Of a DNA stretch of 64,000 bases, positions 61,295 to 64,000 are shown in pieces. The position numbers were made by a program, and so were the translations under genes. Below the pieces are notes generated by a model, which did not search any database, was not told the DNA's origin, and saw only the letters and a program-made list of their open reading frames with translations. Numbering within the stretch: the stretch's first letter is position 1; every line of letters starts with the position of its first letter. The DNA is from Hwanghaeella sp965227365 (GTDB taxonomy: Bacteria; Pseudomonadota; Alphaproteobacteria; UBA8366; Aestuariispiraceae). The DNA lies in the NCBI RefSeq assembly GCF_965227365.1, contig NZ_OZ245754.1:4650001-4714000 (forward strand). The letters run 5' to 3'.

Positions 61295-63172
61295 ATGTTT
61301 TCACCGGACAAGACATGGGACGTTATCGTCGTGGGCGGCGGACACGCGGGCTGTGAAGCCGCGGCTGCGTCCGCACGCGCTGGCGCGAAAACCGCGTTGG
61401 TAACCCACAAGATCGAGACAATAGGTGAAATGTCCTGCAACCCTGCCATTGGCGGATTGGGGAAAGGGCATCTGGTCCGCGAAATTGATGCCTTGGATGG
61501 GATTATGGGCCGGGTCATCGACCGGGCCGGCATCCAGTTCAGGGTATTGAACAAGAGCAAAGGACCGGCGGTCCAGGGACCGCGCTCTCAAGCCGACCGG
61601 GCTTTGTATAAGGCTGCGATGAAGACGGCTTTATCTGATCAAGCCAACCTCGAAATTGTTCAGGGTGCGGTGGAAGATCTGCGCCTTGATAATACAGGCA
61701 GGGCCATTTCCGGGGTTGTGCTGGCGGACGGTACCGAGTTGACGGCGGCCAAGGTTGTATTGACGACCGGCACGTTCCTGCGCGGCGTTATTCATATTGG
61801 CCAGGAAACGAGACCGGCCGGCCGGGTGGGTGATGAGGCTTCCTATGGACTGTCAGAGACACTGGCTCGTTTCGGCTTTCGCCTCGGCCGGTTGAAGACG
61901 GGGACACCGGCCCGGTTGGATGGAAAAACCATCGATTGGGATGGCCTGGATAAACAGTATGCGGATCCCGTGCCGGAACCGTTCTCGTCCCTGACGGACA
62001 AAATCACGGTGCCACAGATTGCCTGTGGGATCACATATACGAACCCGGATAGCCACCAGGTTATCCGGGATCATATCCACGAATCTGCGATGTATTCCGG
62101 CAAGATTGAGGGGATTGGCCCCCGTTACTGTCCCTCAATCGAAGACAAGGTTGTGCGGTTTGCGGATCGTGACCGGCATCAGATTTTTCTGGAGCCGGAG
62201 GGTCTTGATGACGATACGGTCTATCCGAACGGGATATCGACCTCCTTGCCGGCGCATGCACAATCCGCGCTGCTGAAAACCATCCCCGGGTTGGAACGGG
62301 CGGTGATGATCCGGCCTGGATATGCGATCGAGTATGATTATGTCGATCCCCGGGAACTTCGTCACAGCCTGGAAACCAAGAAGATTTCTGGTTTGTATTT
62401 TGCCGGTCAGATCAATGGGACGACAGGCTATGAAGAGGCGGCGGCCCAAGGGTTGATTGCCGGTCTGAACGCGGCTTTGAGTGCCGGTGGGTCCGAGAAA
62501 CTGTTTCTTCCCGACCGGGCGGACGCGTATATCGGTGTCCTGATTGACGATTTGGTCACCCGCGGGGCTGATGAGCCATACAGAATGTTCACCTCGCGGG
62601 CAGAATTTCGATTACGGTTGCGTGCCGACAATGCGGACGAAAGGCTTACCGATCTGGCCATGGCCGTAGGGGCCGTCGGATCAGAGCGCACCGCGTACTG
62701 GAAGGCGCGGAAGTCTTCTTTGGCCGCCGCGCGTGAAATTCTGCAAGGTAATGCCGTGTCCCCGACGGAATTGAATCGTCGCGGTGTTAAAGTTAAGCAG
62801 GATGGTGTCAGACGCTCTGCGTTCGATCTATTGGCACAGCGTGTGACGGATTGGTCGGTGTTGGAAGAAATCTGGCCGTCCGTTCGGATGATTCCTGAAG
62901 AAATTCGCGACCGCTTGGCCGTCGATGCTTCCTACAATGGATATCTTGCACGCCAAGAGGCGGAGATTTCCGCCTATCGTCGTGACGAGAACTTGGTCCT
63001 TCCCGTTGACTTGGACTATAGCGCCATTGGGGGGCTGTCCAATGAAGTCCGGCAAAAACTCATTGCGAGCGCGCCGGAAACGATTGGGTCCGCGGCCCGT
63101 ATTCAAGGCGTGACACCCGCCGCCGTTGTTGCCTTGTTGCGGCATGTTAAAAAGAGGAAGACGGCGGCGTAG
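61295..63172 (+). CDS. mnmG: tRNA uridine-5-carboxymethylaminomethyl synthase MnmG
   Basis: FAD-dependent partner of MnmE (also GidA). It has 625 residues. Dinucleotide fold DVIVVGGGHAGCEAAAASARAG, CNPAIGGLGKGHLVREIDALDG with catalytic cysteine, and the C-terminal SRAEFRLRLRADNADERL and SLSNEVRQKL-like GGLSNEVRQKLI regions. ATG 61295 is taken because the upstream TTG (61259) adds 12 non-conserved residues. It lies between two pairs of chromosome-segregation features. Confidence 0.97.
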   Translation: MFSPDKTWDVIVVGGGHAGCEAAAASARAGAKTALVTHKIETIGEMSCNPAIGGLGKGHLVREIDALDGIMGRVIDRAGIQFRVLNKSKGPAVQGPRSQADRALYKAAMKTALSDQANLEIVQGAVEDLRLDNTGRAISGVVLADGTELTAAKVVLTTGTFLRGVIHIGQETRPAGRVGDEASYGLSETLARFGFRLGRLKTGTPARLDGKTIDWDGLDKQYADPVPEPFSSLTDKITVPQIACGITYTNPDSHQVIRDHIHESAMYSGKIEGIGPRYCPSIEDKVVRFADRDRHQIFLEPEGLDDDTVYPNGISTSLPAHAQSALLKTIPGLERAVMIRPGYAIEYDYVDPRELRHSLETKKISGLYFAGQINGTTGYEEAAAQGLIAGLNAALSAGGSEKLFLPDRADAYIGVLIDDLVTRGADEPYRMFTSRAEFRLRLRADNADERLTDLAMAVGAVGSERTAYWKARKSSLAAAREILQGNAVSPTELNRRGVKVKQDGVRRSAFDLLAQRVTDWSVLEEIWPSVRMIPEEIRDRLAVDASYNGYLARQEAEISAYRRDENLVLPVDLDYSAIGGLSNEVRQKLIASAPETIGSAARIQGVTPAAVVALLRHVKKRKTAA

Positions 63173-63277
63173 TTCCGCGTGCTCCTCCGGTCGAGCAACT
63201 TTCTCTTTTGCCACCTTCCATCCCGCGTTATCCATAGCCATCATGTACAGAGGGCCGGCGCCGCCGGAGTGAGAATC

Positions 63278-63904
63278 GTGTCTTCCTATACACTGGACGA
63301 TTGTGTAGCCGATTTGGCTGTTTCACGTGAAACAGCGGAACGGTTCAAGGTGCTGGCAGAGCATCTGGTTAAGTGGAACGAACGGATCAATCTTGTTTCC
63401 AAGACGACCTTGGATGATATGTGGCGCCGACATTTTCTCGATTCCGGACAGCTCGCGCATTTCATTCCGCCGTCCGCGCACAGTCTAGCGGATCTCGGGA
63501 GTGGGGCGGGCTTTCCAGGCCTGGTCCTGGCGGCAATGACAGACTTGGAAATCCATCTGATTGAATCTGACACACGAAAAGCAGTCTTTCTGCGTGAAGG
63601 GGCGCGCGCAATGAAACGGCCCATCACCGTGCATCAGCAAAGAATTGAGTCATTGCAAGGGTTAGCGGTCGATGTTGTCACGGCACGTGCGCTGGCACCG
63701 GTTGAAAAGCTTCTGGAATACGCCGAAAGGCTGTTAAAAAAAGATGGAATCGCGCTCTTTTTAAAGGGAAATACGCTTCAAACCGAATTGACGGATTCAA
63801 AGAAGTCATGGCATATAGAATCCACGCAAAGCCGCAGTCTCTCAGATTCTTCAGGCTGCATCTTAAAAGTGGAGGCTTTCCGCCGTGTCAGAGATCGAAA
63901 ATGA
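63278..63904 (+). CDS. rsmG: 16S rRNA methyltransferase RsmG
   Basis: Adds m7G at position 527 of 16S rRNA (GidB). It has 208 residues. SAM motif LADLGSGAGFPGLVLAAM, the substrate region ESDTRKAVFLREGAR and the conserved WNERINLVSKTTLDDMWRRHFLDS are present. The GTG at 63278 has GGAG 8 nt upstream. The parS site 3 lies inside its frame (encoding VSRET) near residue 15. The 3' end overlaps parA by 20 nt. Confidence 0.95.
   Translation: MSSYTLDDCVADLAVSRETAERFKVLAEHLVKWNERINLVSKTTLDDMWRRHFLDSGQLAHFIPPSAHSLADLGSGAGFPGLVLAAMTDLEIHLIESDTRKAVFLREGARAMKRPITVHQQRIESLQGLAVDVVTARALAPVEKLLEYAERLLKKDGIALFLKGNTLQTELTDSKKSWHIESTQSRSLSDSSGCILKVEAFRRVRDRK
63319..63334. promoter_or_regulatory. parS: parS centromere site 3, inside rsmG
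   Basis: A third exact TGTTTCACGTGAAACA, lying in the coding frame of rsmG, where it is read as (A)VSRET. The amino-acid sequence is thus constrained by the DNA site, a feature seen in other alphaproteobacterial rsmG genes as far as I recall. Confidence 0.95.
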
Positions 63905-64000
63905 CGTTGTTCTTAATGCGCCGTCTCAAGTGGGATTGGCTTCCCTAGCCGGCGACTCCGATCGTCCGCGCATCATCGCGATCGCAAACCAGAAGGGCGG
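63885..64000 (+). CDS. parA: Chromosome-partitioning ATPase ParA (start only)
   Basis: The first 38 codons are in the window. GTG 63885 has GGAGG at 63871-63875, 9 nt upstream. The visible protein, after a 20-residue leader (MSEIENDVVLNAPSQVGLAS), reaches RPRIIAIANQKGG, the beginning of the deviant Walker A motif of ParA. It overlaps rsmG by 20 nt, so translation is coupled. parB should follow outside the window. It acts with ParB on the parS sites listed above to move origins. Confidence 0.92.
   Translation, partial: MSEIENDVVLNAPSQVGLASLAGDSDRPRIIAIANQKG

Overview
The window is about 64 kb of one chromosome from an alphaproteobacterium, most likely a Rhodospirillales-like, high-GC organism. 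The evidence is gene content and order: rph-rdgB-hemW, hrcA-grpE, dnaK-dnaJ-dapB, a histidine operon beside hslVU, and above all the series dnaQ-coaE-aroE-maf-ppsR / gap / hemE-hemH-hemJ-rho-mnmE-mnmG-rsmG-parA. That series is the origin-proximal arrangement known from Caulobacter and Rickettsia. No rRNA, tRNA, CRISPR array, prophage or insertion sequence was seen.

Layout. 1-2.2 kb (minus strand): hemW (cut by the window edge), rdgB, rph. 2.3-15 kb: protein-quality-control genes (hrcA, grpE, dnaK, dnaJ), two ureohydrolases (one with an altered metal-binding motif), an orphan flagellar-rod-like protein, alkB, a secreted esterase, an unknown pair that starts divergently from overlapping ATGs (glycosyltransferase-like and PhyH-like), and dapB. 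15.0-20.6 kb: an accessory block, more AT-rich in samples than its surroundings, with an Lrp/AsnC regulator, a complete EhuABCD-like amino-acid ABC transporter and a 490-residue fold-type-II PLP enzyme. It looks like a self-contained uptake and catabolism module for an unidentified amino-acid-like substrate. 20.7-28.9 kb: DUF2244 protein, nth, a thioesterase and transglutaminase-like pair, envelope proteins, a membrane class III adenylate cyclase, and a divergent AraC regulator/MFS pair. 28.9-35.6 kb (minus): three lipoproteins and an M48 protease, with hisB-(lipoprotein)-hisH-hisA-hisF-hisE-hinT. 35.9-49.9 kb: hslVU, a hydroxyacid reductase, a CitE-like lyase, a BCCT carrier with UspA, an Smr protein, the lactate-utilisation operon lutABC, mltA, a Tim44-domain protein, fxsA, a histidine phosphatase and secB.

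50-64 kb is the replication-origin domain. Genes on both sides of the 484-bp gap 53646-54129 are transcribed away from it. The gap holds DnaA-box-like sequences, including a 13-bp-phased series, and an AT-rich stretch beside hemE, so it is proposed as oriC. Three perfect 16-bp parS sites lie 7-9.5 kb away, two between mnmE and mnmG and one inside the rsmG reading frame, just before parA. A cluster of GAGTC (CcrM-type) sites lies between and beside the first two.

Functions are assigned from motifs and family knowledge read by eye. No database search was run.
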